Part shown: positions 1-12,654 of the stretch, piece by piece
Layout of the letters: every line of letters begins with the position of its first letter
How positions within the stretch are numbered: position 1 is the first letter of the stretch
Assembly (NCBI GenBank): GCA_009741485.1
Contig: CM019216.1
Span: 48,369,201-48,433,200, forward strand
Length of the DNA: 64,000 bases
Direction: 5' to 3'
Source: Malurus cyaneus samueli
Taxonomy: Eukaryota; Chordata; Aves; Passeriformes; Maluridae
Program-made: the position numbers and the translations under genes
Notes under the pieces: model-generated
What the model was told of the DNA's origin: nothing
The model's input: only the letters and a program-made list of their open reading frames with translations
The model's database searches: none

Positions 1-3000
1 GCAGGAATCTCACTGGCAAGTACCTGATCAAGCATTCTGCTCCCACGCTGGTTGCTGGCAGAATGACAGCCCCTTCCTCCTGCCCCCTGCAAGTCCTGCT
101 TTAGGTAAAATAACAGTAACCTTTAAATTCTTGTAAGAGTTAAAAAAATTCCAGATCCTGAAAGATGCGATGATACCTGATGCTGACACCAGACAGTTGT
201 AACTATGACTAATGCAACAGCACTATTTCCCCTTTTTCCCATTTCTTGCCCTTGTGGTTCCACCTGAAATGAAGGCACTGAACTAAAGCCCACTTCTCCT
301 TCCAGCTGAAGAGACAGGAGGACGACAAAACTTCATCTAGAATTGTACTTGTTACAACGATTTTCAGAAACTTGAATGGCAGTTGCTTGGTTTATAAACT
401 ACATCCCATTGCCAGCTTATAAATTATCAGCATTGTAGTACCCCTCCTTCCAACATTGCCCACACCATTTGCCTGCTGAAAAAGAAGATGGAAAAATGAG
501 GGGAGGCACAAACACCATTCTCCAAGATCAGTGCTTATGCTCTCAGGATTTTGTGCCCAATAGCTTTCTAGTAAGTGAGGCATTGAAATGCTGAGCTTTC
601 AAGCCAGTAAATGGCAAAAATAATCTGCTGGTCCCCTCAGCACAGAAAGAAATCTGTCCAGCTGGACTCTTTCTACATATGCTGTCAGGCAGAGAAAGAT
701 GTCCAGCAATTGTCACCTCGTCCTTTGGCTTCTGGGGTGACTCCTCATAATTCACTGAGTGTGCAGGGATGTTGCTGGCACGCTCAGCAGCACAGGCAGC
801 AGGGAACAAAGCAGGCACTAGCAGAGGAAACAGAGCATGATGAGAGCACAGTTTAGCACCCTCCCACATATGTGCATGCACACACACAGACACTCACATC
901 GTGAAATATGAGCAAGAAGGGAGAACCTGGGAGCAGTGAAGTGTAGCGGGTGTCCAGGGAGAAGGGGCTTGACTGTTGTGGCTTCTTTTCAACCGCAAGG
1001 ATTTAATGCAACATTAATCTCTGGTGTTCTTGACATTCCTGATCACAGTCTTCTGATTTCATCTGAGTTGGCATTTCCAGCACTAACATCTATTTTTTGT
1101 GGGAGACTTGATTCCACAGGAAAAAAAAGAGACCCTACATCTCAGCTGGATACTGATTTTTATTCTCCAGTTAATTAAAATAGAAAACTCCCTGCACCCT
1201 TGAAAGATGTGAAAGCAAAGAAGCTCAGGGTGGCTGAGGTAGTTTTCAATTCACTTAATTTCTGGCATTTGACGGGAAATATGAAAGTGATCAACTTATT
1301 TGGGAAGAGATATTATTTGAAAACAACTCAAAGATTTCAAGTGAATTATCATCCAGGTGCCTGAGGATCAAATCCTTTGCTATTGATACCAGTGGCAAAG
1401 CTAATTTGGCTCCACAGCAGTGGGCAGCAATCTCTGCATATGGCCACAACCTGATACCTAGCACCGTGATTATATCATTAAAAGATCCAACATTTAACAA
1501 AACCCACAGGTAACCACTGAGGCTCCCCTCTCCCTTGGACACAGCCTGTCTCCACCAGCAGTTGGCTCAAGCTGTCAGGGCTTTGTGTCAACGGAATTTG
1601 CACAAAGAGTAACTGCTTCTAACTCAGAAGAGAAACCGGGACTCTTCTGTGCTTGAAAACATGGGACAACTGTGGCAGCAGTTGCAAGGACAGTTACTCA
1701 GAGTGTCACCAAAATAATATCTCAGGCTTTTTCAGTTGTTTTCCAAAGCAACAGTGTAGCTCTGTAAGGCTGTAATTGCCCCTGAAATAAACAGGTCACT
1801 GGGGTCTAATTTTATGAGTGGGCAACGTGCTGATATGCTGAGCTGCCAGAGGAAGTGAGGGGGAATTGACTGCTATGATTTTGTCTGTCCAAAATGCTTT
1901 TATCTGACTACTTTTCGGAAGCCTATAAGGCAAGGTGGGGCCTGAGCTTGTGGAAGTGATTTTGGAGCTTACATTTTTACCAAAGGATGTATTTCTCTTT
2001 TACCCGATTATTTTGGGATTTTTTAATGTGATATGGCTGCTTACTCTTGGACAACCAAAAATTTCTGTTGCATATGAGAACCAATGAGCAAATTGACACT
2101 TCTTGTCACCTTTGAACCAAAATACCAATAAGAGCGAAAAAGTTTGGGATTATTATTGTGCTAATACTAATACAAAATACTTATGCTCATCTAAGCTGCA
2201 AGGTCCTTCTTTGGTCCAAAACCTGTTAAATAAATATAGTCCATCTGTCTACATGGTTGTCATGCATGGTTGACAGTGGGAGTCCAATTGGTAGAAAACT
2301 TGCTCTGTGTATGCTAAGTGGCAGCTCTGTACATGGTGAAAGTTTAGCTAAAAAGAGTCAGGGAAAAAAAAAGCCCAAATATAAATTTATTATCAAAAAA
2401 ACTGTATTTTCTGTAGAGTTTAAAATAATTTTGGCATAACTCTGTGATTAGGATTCAAATCCACATGGAAAAGAGTTTAAACAATACAAAAAATAGTGAT
2501 TTTAGAGAATATATTGGGAATGTAAAGTCATTATTTCTCCCTTCAAGCTGTGGTTTCTCATGGCCTTCTGGAGCAAACTAGTAACCTGAAAGCTGAAAAA
2601 AAATTAATACGCGTTCTTGAAACATGTATCTGAACACTTGGGGTAAGTTGTCCTTTGTGCCAAGAAGTTTTTTTCACATGTGCTGCATGAGAATTGATTG
2701 CTTTTGTGATTTTTATCCAGCTGAAACAAATGCACATGTTGTTCTTATTTGTATGAATGGCTAATCCATTTTAATATTCTGTTTTGACACATGTACATGA
2801 CTTTTGCAAGTTAATAGAGGTGATTCACATCTGTCATCCCTTCCGTACATTTTCCTCTACTCTGGCTTATATTAAAGATTATGGGGAAATAGATCCTTGT
2901 GCCAATGATAATGACACAATTTTTTTTTAAGGCTTGATAGGCATCAACTTGGTACAGTACCAGTAGCCCCAACTGGCTTCCCTTTTGGAATAACCCTCTA

Positions 3001-3388
3001 CAAAATCACCACTCTATGAAATTCCTTTAGGCTGTTTGTCTCTCTTGCTCAGCTTGCCCCAAAATGCCTTCTTGCTGGAACATTGTGTGAGGGTTGAGGA
3101 TGAAGACAATCTTTTGGTACAAGGAATACTCAGGGAGATTTGTGATGGCTCCCTGGTATTTTTTTTCTTACCAAAAGGCAGGAATCAATCATGCATAAAG
3201 TGGCAAAAGGAACAGTACTTCCCTGCTTTATTTATACATGTCTAAACCATTTATCTGGATATTAATTGTTATCTCTGAAAACAAACAGATGCCTCAGCAA
3301 ATCTCCCACAAGCTGGTCCATTAGTCACCAGAAAGAGCTAAAGGAAAGAATTTACTTGGCCTCACCTTACACACCTAATCTTGGCATC
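1..3388. other. Unique AT-rich DNA, no gene seen
   Basis: No open frame here exceeds 116 codons and none resembles a known protein. I see no mobile-element terminus, RNA gene or long repeat. A short TTGGG|GTAAGT donor-like string lies near 2641, but no matching acceptor-exon context supports it. The stretch is read as intergenic or intronic. Confidence 0.6.
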
Positions 3389-3430
3389 GCTGCCAGATTC
3401 AGAGTAGGAGCTGCCAGATTCAGAGTAGGA
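3389..3430. repeat. Exact 21-bp tandem duplication (2 copies)
   Basis: The unit beginning GCTGCCAGATTCAGAGTAGG occupies 3389-3409 and is repeated without change at 3410-3430. Exact identity of the two units suggests a fairly recent replication-slippage duplication. The period is a multiple of three, so it keeps the short overlapping open frame (3266-3484) open, but that frame has no recognisable protein content. Confidence 0.9.
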
Positions 3431-5509
3431 GCTGAAGTGGGAGCTGTGATTCACTGGCTGGAGGAGCAACTTTCATTCCACTGATTTTAAGTGGAAGTCT
3501 GTGGAGAGTCACTTTGGGCAAGACATATGGGTTTCCTCTCTAAAGAAGTTATCACTTCTATTGAATTTAAACCCAAACTCCAAAACTTGCAATCAAGATG
3601 TTCTTAGAGGAGGATAATCTTATGTAGTAACAGATTGGAGAACATCAAAATAAGAGTAATCAAACTTTAAGCTTTGAGGAAAAAAAGTAAATCTAATGGA
3701 AACTGAATATTTTCCTGATTATTTCCATCTGCACTGCACCCTGGCTATCCCATGCGATTTTAACCAATTAGCAGGGAGGAAGAAAATAATTTTCCAGAAA
3801 TATTTTGCTTCACTGATGCAATAAGTACATTCCGGTTCACAATTACTTTGTATGTAAAAGCCAGGTCCTTTTACAGTATGTGCATGAAAAGAATTATCTA
3901 AACACGGGCTGTGTACTTTGTAGCTGCCAAGGTGCTGGCCACATGAATAGTCTGTGACATAGATTTGGCAAGAATGAGATTAACCTTGTTAACTTGGCCA
4001 AATTCCAGAATAAGAAACAAAAGTTGGACAACATAATTTTCTCCCAGTTTCAGCAGGAGATACTGAGTGTGATGCTGCTGCTTTGTATTTTAGGTAGTTG
4101 TACTCTTCTTATAAGGGGGATATAGAATATTGCCCTCTTGACATCCCATTTACCCTGGCACTCCAGAAGTAGAAATTACAATTAATCATATTGGAAAATC
4201 ACACATTTTTTTACTTGGCTCTTCTAGCTCTTTCCCAATGCTGCTTAATAGCTGCTTCCTCTCAGTCAGATGAGGGGAATGTCTCCGTATCCTCAGGAGG
4301 TTTCAGTCTGTAATACTTTCTATTGACTTCAGTGAATTGTCTGCTTGCTCAGGAAAGGTTTGTCCTGGGACCATTAAGTCAGAGAAGTAATGCAGAGTAC
4401 ACTGAAACTCACAACTTTATAATACACACTACTCGATCAGGAGTCTGCATTTAAATTTTCCTTTGTTCTGTTGGGAAGCATATGGCATCCTATCTTCTCA
4501 TTGCAGGGTGAGTCTTGAAGCAAACAACTAATGTCAAGAAGAGCTGAGTAGCTGTGCTGACAATAAGGGACTTCTGTTGTCATGGTAGAAAGCCCCAGAT
4601 GTCCACAAGAGAGATTTGGGTCCTTTAGGCAAAAGGTGTGTTCCAAATGTACACCCTACACATGGCCTTTGTGCAGGCAGACTTCATGCTAGCAGCACAT
4701 GTTATTGACATTGTTGGCTGCTGTAAGGGAGCTGCTGGATAAAGGGAGCTGGGCATGAACAAGGGTGAGAGACTCTGCGTTGGTCTCTGATTAGAATCAG
4801 TGCTTGAGACAATGCTGGTCTTGCAGAGAAGGCGTTGGCATGGAGTTCAGATTCCTAGGAGATGGAAATGACTTTTTCTCCCAGGGCTAACACTCCCATT
4901 AACTGGAGACATGAGACCCCCACATGCTACAAATATGACTTGATATCAGACTCATTACTCAAGTTTTCTTCATTCAGGCAGTGTGACAGGCAGCAGAATA
5001 CTGGCCAGAGATCAAGCAATGGGTATAGCAGCCTGCAGCTAACATTCAGAACTCAGTAGTCAACATCTCTATACAAAAATACTTCAAAGATATAGCATGT
5101 TTGTTAAAAAGCTATGTAAATAGCTGTACACATTTAAGATGTGGGTGTGGTAACCACCACGCTACAAAAATAGCTGACTACCAAAATATCCCTATCATTG
5201 CTGTTGAAGCTCTTCCTGCTTGCAGACATTTCCAGCTAAAATTACAGGTCCCTTTGGGCTATCTAGATTGTACACCACTTGCCTTCATTAACCTGTCAAC
5301 TCTGGCAGTACTTCCATTATTTAGCATCTTTGCTCAATGTAGAGTTGATAGCAGCTGGCGGGTTCCCTGCTGGAAGCCACGTACCATTTTGTTGAGCAGG
5401 AGAGCCCCAGGTTACATCCCAATTGGTGCTGTAATGAGTTGGGGGGCTGTGTGTAAACAAACCCTAGGTGAAAACCCAAAGCTGTGCTGTTGAAACCCAA
5501 GCTGCCATT
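3431..5509. other. Unique DNA, no gene seen
   Basis: Unremarkable AT-rich sequence. The longest frame (5101-5493, 130 codons, plus strand) has no recognisable domain, and its composition matches translated intergenic DNA. No repeat family could be recognised. Confidence 0.5.
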
Positions 5510-5840
5510 TCATGCAGAGTCACAGCACGGGCCAGCCTCGTGCCTGGCACGGGCCACATCTCTCTGTAGGTCCCTCTGCCCTTGGGGACATGTGCCCATC
5601 TCAGGGTGGGTCAGCAATGGCTCTGTGCCTCCTCCTGCTGAGCACTCCTGAAGGGAAGCGCCGTGTTCCTGCCAAGCCTCCCACACAAACCTTGCACCTG
5701 AACCCGAGCACACTGCTGGCCATGAGCCCACACCTGAGGAGAGCTCTACAACACGACTGATCAGTGCTGATGGGTGCTCTGGGATCAGCAGCTGGGAAAG
5801 CTGGGGAAAGCTCAGCAAGCTGGAATCGTGCAAGACTCAC
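5510..5840. other. GC-richer patch without identified function
   Basis: About 330 bp is clearly richer in G and C than its flanks. It is open in several frames on both strands (for example 5512-5760 plus, 5510-5833 and 5601-5840 minus), which is what high GC produces by lowering stop-codon density. It could be an old retroelement or LTR remnant, or a regulatory patch; I recognise no family motif. Confidence 0.4.
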
Positions 5841-6776
5841 TGTTCTGAATGGTTCAGTTAAGCTTCACATTGACAGGGAACTTTTTCTATATGATGCCTA
5901 AGAAGTATAGTGGTATAAGTTTACACTACTAAAGTGAAAGAGAAAAAGAGGGTTCAGTTTTAGCCTTAACGATGATGTGTCACAGTTCAGCATGAAATTT
6001 TCCTGAACTCCCTCTGATATGAAACTAGGTATTACAAAAGAATCAGTATTTTAAATGCAGGTTTAAAAAACTTGGAAATAGATCTAAACCAATATGCTAC
6101 AGAGTATGTTACAGGCTTGCAGTAAAAAGCTACTGGCATTACTGTAAGCATTACTTAATATTAATTCAGCCTTTCATGGATATCAGTGGGAATTTTCCTG
6201 AAAAATTATTTTGCAAAGCTTGTAAAGGCTGTTTTATGTGATTCATTTTTAATTGCACCGCCCCCCCATCTGTTAATTTCATCTTTGCTTCCATAAACTC
6301 TTAGTACTTCTCAATGCTGCTTAAACAGGGATCTAGATGAAAGTGCATCGTGGAATATGGCTTTTGTTAGAGTTAGTAGAACTGTTAAAATTGCATTCTT
6401 TCAGTTTTAAACATGGCATTTCTTTGCAGGCTTATACAAAGTACCAATACACACATGCAAGTACATGGAAAAAAAATGAAACAGACCCCCAAAACTCAAA
6501 TCAAAAAACAGTGCAGGGAAAATAACCTGTATTGTAGATTTGAAAAATGCCATGGAGTAGCCCTGGCAGTTAATGTCCATTTAATTTCCCATCCATTTAC
6601 ATTCATGCAATTTAATTGTTGTTCGGGCTCTATCCACTTATTCTATTTAATTAAACAGAATCTTTTCTTCCAAAATGTTCCATGTCCCAAAAACTAATGA
6701 AAGCTGAAGTTTTCTCAGCTATGGACAAAAAGACCCCATTTCCAATGGGACAAATTCCACTTATGTTGGAAAGCCA
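5841..6776. other. Unique AT-rich DNA, no gene seen
   Basis: AT-rich sequence with short open frames only (up to 94 codons) and no recognisable element. A C8 homopolymer lies near 6260. Confidence 0.5.
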
Positions 6777-7105
6777 TTATAGGAGCCTTCCAGCACTTAA
6801 AAGGGGTCCTACAGAAAACATGGGAAGAGGCTCTTTACCAGGGAGTGTAGTGTTGAGGGGCAATGTCTTTACACTGAAAGAGGATAGATTTAGATCAGAT
6901 ATTAGGAAGAAATTCCTTCCTGTGAGGGTGGTGAGACACTGGTCTAGGGTGTCCAGAGAACCTTTGGATGCCCCATCCCTGACAGGTTCAAGGCCAGGTT
7001 GGATATAGGGCTTTGAACAATCTGGTCTAGTGGAAGGTGTCCATGCCCATGGCAGGAAAGGTGGAACAAGACGATCTTTCAATCCAAATCATTCTATGAA
7101 TCTGT
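6777..7105 (+). mobile_element. CR1 LINE, 5'-truncated 3' end
   Basis: This is the 3' part of a chicken-repeat-1 non-LTR retrotransposon in plus orientation. It begins near the CCTTCCAGCACTTAAAAGG block, which corresponds to the end of the ORF2 reverse-transcriptase region. It runs through AGGAAGAAATTCCTTCCTGT and a GAGGGTGGTGAGACACTGG block, and closes with the typical GATCTTTCAATCC...ATCATTCTATGAAT tail. Severe 5' truncation is normal for avian CR1. The tail has only about one recognisable octamer, so the copy has aged. It encodes nothing intact. Confidence 0.9.
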
Positions 7106-7329
7106 TAAATATACTACACATAAATGATGTGCTGCATTTATTGGAGACACAAACACATCACTTTTCCAAGATTTAGATACTTCCTTTGTTACTCTTCAAT
7201 ACACACAACATTTTCTGGCAGCCATTGAAAACCTCAGCAGACTGCTGAGACAAATCTGCTGTCTTGTTTTCTTCTTAACTATGAAATTATATTTATTCTT
7301 AATGCACAGTTTCTTTATGTGAAAAGGCA

Positions 7330-7630
7330 ACTCCAAGGGTTGAGGATCCCACTGAGGCTTCTGCTCTTAACACTGAGCTGTCCAACCTCCCTCAGCCTCT
7401 CCTCCAAAGTCCTATGATGCAGCTCACAGCAAGTTTGGTACCCTTTGCTGGACTGGCTGCAGGATATTCCTGACTCTTTTGCAGAGGGGAGCCTGGAATT
7501 GGACCCAGCACCCATCAGTGGTGAGCAGAGATGAAGGATCCCCTCCCTTGGCCTGCCGGTGATGCTGCCTAAAGCAGTTCTGCATGAGGGCAATGCCTGC
7601 ATGGGCAACTATAGAAGGCAAAGCGTCTTT
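7330..7630 (-). mobile_element. CR1 LINE fragment, minus strand
   Basis: Read on the minus strand, this matches an internal CR1 segment at the C-terminal end of the ORF2 reverse-transcriptase protein. A frame over 7315-7608 still shows LEERLREVGQLS, like the ERLRELGLFSL segment of CR1. A GCTGGGTCCAATTCCAGGCT block upstream of it is also CR1-like. The 3' untranslated tail is missing, so this copy is broken at both ends. It lies tail-to-tail with the plus-strand CR1 ending near 7105, about 230 bp away. Confidence 0.75.
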
Positions 7631-9600
7631 TGTAGTGTTTGCAACACAGGCAAAATAACTAAGGAAGAGCAGAAAAGGTAAAGGTGAAAGATGACTTCAA
7701 GAACAAGACAGGGCAAGATTTCTGAAACTAGGTGCAAAAATGTGTTTTCATTAGAAATGCATTTAGAATACAGCCACTTCAGAAAAAGCTAGTGATGTGT
7801 AAGGGGGATGCTGTGACAAGACTGAGGGACAATCTGATTTTATTCTGATTCAACATGAGATTACTGGGAGATGGAGGACTGATATTGTAAGGAAATCGGG
7901 ATCACAATCACTATAGCTGCAAAATTTGTCAATGTTTACATGGAAAATATAGGCCAGCATCTGAGGGAGAAAATTCAAAGAAAAAATGTATAAAGCAAAC
8001 CTGACAAATCAAGAGTCAAGAAAATATATTTTCTGCATGCAAACAAGAAACATGCATATCTTTCCTTGGGAATTTTTGCATGGATGTATCAGAATTTTTT
8101 TTCTGCTTCTTTTTCCTGCTTTCAGATGAAAACATCTTCTGGGTAATCACACTCAATTGTATATGGAGTGTATGCACTAAAGAGATGTTCATAATAAATA
8201 AATAAATATATGCAGTTAATTATAATCCTCTTTCTCAAGCTCCTGAGACTTTACTTAGAGAAACCTTACATTATTTATTCTTCATTCATGCAGATAAATC
8301 TTCAGGAAGAAAAATACAGTAATATTGAAGATGGTCATATGCATGCAAACATATTTAACAAGCATTTAATGCTGTTTTAACCAATAACTTTTCTCTTTGC
8401 CTCTTTTATAAAATAAAAGAAGATGAAAAACTTCTTCATCTCACTACACAGTGACCAGTTCCACAACAATCCCTCTGATATCTCCAAAAGAAGGCCAAAT
8501 CTTATTTAGGCTTACTTAACAGCAAATCAATTAGAAAGGTATTGGGGTTACTGAAATTACTGGTAGAATCACCACACAAATTACAGAAACTGAGAGTCCT
8601 CATAAGACAGCTTGCCTGCTTTCCATGAGGTTTAACACTTTAACCAGCTGCCAATGTCAGTTATTTGCCATTGCACCAATATAAAAGACTGCAGGAACAC
8701 TGTGCATGTGTAAGGCCACTGAGTGAAGTAAGGGCAGAAATTATATTGCAAATGTCCCTTAAGCGGACAAAGCTTCTGCAGAGGGAAGTGACTTGCCGAG
8801 GATTAGGTAAAAAAGCAAGGACAGCCCAGTTTCACTGTTGGTAGGGCCTGTGTGCAAGCCTCAAACACATTTCTTGCCGAAGCAGCTCCTCAGATATGGT
8901 CTAGAGACTCTCACAGATTTTCTGATTCAACCAGTATGGTTACCCATAACAATTTCATTAAACTATTTCTGTGCAGTCTTTTGCTTGTTAGTCTTCCCCC
9001 TGGTAGAAATCTATGTTCTGTGCTCCTAAAACAAACAACATGCAGATAAATATGGTGCAAAGCACTTACCACAACTGAAAAATAAACTTCTAACCACAGT
9101 GCGGGAGAGGAAAAGAGCTGGGTATTTTGTAGTCCCTGAAGGAAATTGAAATCTGCTTTTTGGTGGAGACACGCTTCAAAAGATGAAGCCAACCAAATGG
9201 GGAAAATATCTCTTTTTCTCGGGTATGTGCGCAGCACATATTTATGGTTGCCAAAAGTTAAATGGGAAGCACTGTTGATATTATTGTCTGTTTGTTATTA
9301 AATAAAACTTATTCAAGCTTTGTTCTCTTCTCCAGTGCATTAAAGAAAGACATCACCCTGAATCAAATCTGATCAAGTTTCCTTTTAGCATATCATGCCT
9401 TGCTGCAATACGCTTCAGACAGTGGCTGCTGCAAAACATTTTGCTTAGTGTCTTGTTTGTTATTGTTTTTCTGGTAGAAAAATGGTTCCATTTTTTTTTC
9501 TAAAATTGCAATGGTCTGCTATACTTAAAACAAATGAAAAAAACTTCCTTTAGTATTTTATGTTTTCTTTAAGTGACTTCATAAGTAAATTTCAATTATT
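7631..9600. other. Unique AT-rich DNA, no gene seen
   Basis: No coding potential beyond 108 codons. A short AAAT-type run lies at about 8193-8207 (ATAAATAAATAAATA). No mobile-element boundary was recognised. Confidence 0.5.
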
Positions 9601-9695
9601 CTTTAGAAAGAAAGAGAAAGACAGGAGGAAAAAGAAAGAATGAGCAAATGAAAGAATGACACAATGAGAGAATGTGACAAAGGAATAGAGATATT

Positions 9696-9817
9696 GGGGA
9701 GGGAGGGAAGGGAAGGAGGGAAGGGAAGGGAAGGAGGAAGAGGGAAGGAAAGGGAAGGGAAAGGAAGGGAAGGAAAGGGAAGGAAGGGAAGGGAAAGGGA
9801 AGGGAGGGAAAGGAAAA
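9696..9817 (+). repeat. Pure purine GGGAA/GGAAG tract, 122 nt
   Basis: All 122 bases from 9696 to 9817 are A or G, mostly variants of GGGAA and GGAAG. It is preceded by a looser purine-rich stretch from about 9604. This is an imperfect pentanucleotide microsatellite. Mirror-symmetric polypurine tracts of this length can adopt triplex (H-DNA) structure. The open frame across it (9664-9870) is only a translation of the repeat. Confidence 0.95.
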
Positions 9818-9907
9818 TTACAAATAGCTGTGTAGTTAATGGGTTTATTTTTTTAAATAAAAATGACTAGCATTTTCTAGACTGTATTTGTATAAATGTT
9901 CAGAAAG

Positions 9908-9990
9908 TCACAGAATCACAAAACATGCTTGGTAGGAACCCACAAGGATCATAATGTCCAACTCCTGGCCCTGCTTGTGCGTCCCCAGAA
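9908..9990 (-). mobile_element. CR1 LINE 3' tail, minus strand
   Basis: The start TCACAGAATCACAAAACATG, followed by GGATCATAATGTCCAACTCC, is the reverse complement of a CR1 3' end (CR1 tails read GAGTTGGAC...GATC...TTCTGTGATTCTGTGA). Beyond about 9990 the similarity fades; the sequence up to 10210 may be the rest of a diverged copy, but I cannot show it. Confidence 0.65.
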
Positions 9991-12392
9991 GCATTCTAAG
10001 AAAATAATTTATATATGTTATTGAACCAGACATTTTCATGTCTCCACAGACTCTGGAATGATTCATGTCCTTTCCTAAAGACAATAATACAGCAGGCTTT
10101 TGACCACTAGTGAGCAGAGCTGGCTTGAGCTGGTGACCTGGAGATGAAATGTTTACTGCCAATCTCCCGGGCAACCATCTCCCCCTACAGGCACCTTTCA
10201 ATAAATCTGCCCTTCCTTATTTTCAAAAGACACTTTGGAAACATGCCATTTGAATCTATTGAGAATTCTTGCAAAAATTCTTTTGTTTAAGTCTTTTTTT
10301 TTTTTGTTTTTGGTAAGTATTTTGTGTAACACAGGCAAAGTTTTCTTCCATTAAATTTTAAGTAACTTGCAGTTTTCACATGGTTTTATTCCTTTCATTT
10401 CTCAATGTCGAATGCCATAGCCTGTGGCACAGCACTTTGCTGGCTAACATTTCTGTGTGAGACACACAACCCCAGTTGTCATCTCTGCTCCTGGGAGGAA
10501 CCAAAAACACACTACATGGTCCCTTCCAGATCCTGTCTCATCTTGTCTTACACACTCCAGGTAACTCTCTGCAAACCCTTTGTTAAAACTGAATTCTAAG
10601 ATAAAGAAGAAAGATTTATAAGACTGGTCCTGATCTAAACTACTCAGTGCCATGTTAGATAAGAGAGTGTGAGAGTAAATTATTCCACCATAGCCCAGAA
10701 TACATGTGCAGTATTAAGTATAGAAATTGAATCTCCATATTAAATATTCCCAGAAGGCAATGCTTATTATTCCCATTAGTTTCATTCAAAGACATGCCCA
10801 TCTGTTTGCGAAACTATCATATAAAAACAATGGTTCTGATTCTCTATGTCTAACTCAGGCCTTTGTGAAACCAGTTACTGGAATTTTTATCTGGGTCAAG
10901 GAATCCAAAACAGAGTAAAATAAATTCAAATTTAATATGATGAAATACTCAGTATGGAAGTTAAGTCTAAGTTTTTTTCCATGATTTTTGTTGCTTTAAG
11001 TTCAAAGAGAATATGCCCACCATACTGCTAAATGCTGTATTGTAACATTCACAATGGATAGTTTTTCTCTTTACATTTCCATATGTGCAGAGTAAATTGT
11101 GTCACTCTGATTTCAGATTTTTACTACTTTGTACCTTTTAAAGGCACAGATGAAATACTTAACTGGGGTTCAGACTCAAATACCTTGGGTTTTGAATTTC
11201 AGCTACAATTTTAGTTCTGTAACAAATGCAACAAATTAGTTTTATATGAGTGATCCACTCACAGATTTGTCTCTTGAATCTTCTGCGCCACAGATGTTTA
11301 AAACAGACCACTGTAACTCAGCGCATCTATGCTGAGGGCAGCAGCAAAGCTCTTTCTGCCATGTGCAGTGAGCTCATCCCTTGGTGGAAGGGATAAGATA
11401 TTTCCCCTTATGCTACAAACTTTGGCTGCCATTGCATTTCCTTTGCCGCTTCAGGACCTGTGGTCTGGGCTCATCATGCCACTGAATCAGCCTTCCCCAC
11501 AGCCACATCTCTGTATCCTCGTCAAGCTTGACTGAGCCAGTGCAGCTCATCAGCCTGTCACGTACATGCCAGCTCCATATTGAGAGGATTTGGGCTTGGC
11601 TGATGCCTGAAAATCCAAAGAATTTACATGAATTTCATTGCTGTCAACCACCAGAGTGGACTCTACACCGCCCTTCTCTAAGGAAGCCAATGTATCATTT
11701 TGGGGATATTTAAACCAGAGGGAAAGGAGAGAAAAGATCTTACATTTCCCTCACATTCCTGGAATGCGATGGACAAGATGGATGGAGCCTCACATGGGGG
11801 AGAACAGAGAGGTTCTGTTGTCCTAAGCATCTTGGCAACCTGATGCTCCTTCCCTGCAGCTGGAAGCAGAAATTGCTTTCCAAAGACAGCTGAACTCAAA
11901 GATTTACCAACCAAGGTTATGAGCATTGCTGCTGTAACAGGAAAGGGTTTGTATTCCACGGTGAGTGGGAACTTAGGAGGAACCAGGGAGCAAGGGAACC
12001 AGGAGGGGTGAGGAGCACGGGAAGGATGAGCAAATGGTACTTGTTTTGTTGCTGGCAAGTGGAGACCAGGGAGAGTGTCTGGTAAATGGGATGTAATTCT
12101 GATGGTCTGATCTTCCTAGAAAACTCCATTTCCCTCTTTAGAAAGTGAGTGGTGATCTCCACCAGCAGTATTGTATGCCAGAAACATATGGGCATGATAT
12201 CTACATCTGTGGCTTCTTTCTGGATCTCTTTGTGGCTTTCTTGGCCTGAAAGGGAAGCCGTCAGCACAGCAGGGGTTCTATTACACTTTGGGTGCTGCAC
12301 TAGAGAGGTTACAAGAGCCAGCAGTTCTCTGGACCAGGTGCATTTTAGAATATGAATTGGATTTCATGTTTTTGGAATGGACAAATTTTTGT
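9991..12392. other. Unique DNA, no gene seen
   Basis: Short frames only (up to 127 codons near 11917-12300, minus). A T-rich run (TCTTTTTTTTTTTTGTTTTT) lies near 10294. No recognisable genes or complete elements. Confidence 0.5.
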
Positions 12393-12397
12393 GTTGA
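12393..12397 (+). repeat. Target site duplication GTTGA (left)
   Basis: Left copy of the 5-bp host duplication flanking the LTR; identical to 13671-13675. Confidence 0.9.
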
Positions 12398-12631
12398 TGT
12401 CATGGTTTTGCTTGGTCCAATTTTTGGTGGTGGGGGATGGGGATCAAGAAACCACAAAGATGGCTGCTGTGAGAAGTCCTAGGGGTGTCTCCTTCTTCTT
12501 CTTCTCCAGCAAAGGGAGCCCTGCCTCCCGCCTCCTGTGTTTCAGAGCCAACCCATCATTGGTTCTGAGGTTGATGGACAGGCTGACCATCAGGCCTGGG
12601 CCAATTACACAGGATAGTTACACCTCTGTGA

Positions 12632-12654
12632 TGACGTATTTTGTAGTATTTAAG
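12632..12654 (+). promoter_or_regulatory. LTR promoter: CRE-like plus TATA-like box
   Basis: TGACGTA at 12632-12638 resembles a CREB/ATF site, and TATTTAAG at 12647-12654 is TATA-like. As I remember the related avian ERVL-type LTR consensus, it has the same order, a full TGACGTCA followed by TATATAA. If this is the promoter, the U3 is only about 250 bp and the R region up to the AATAAA is unusually long (about 800 bp). Confidence 0.5.

Noticed and set aside
3266..3484. 72-codon frame containing a repeated AARFRVG peptide
   Set aside because: The peptide repeat is caused by the 21-bp DNA duplication; nothing else supports a gene.
9664..9870. Gly/Arg/Glu/Lys-rich 68-codon frame
   Set aside because: A direct translation of the purine microsatellite.
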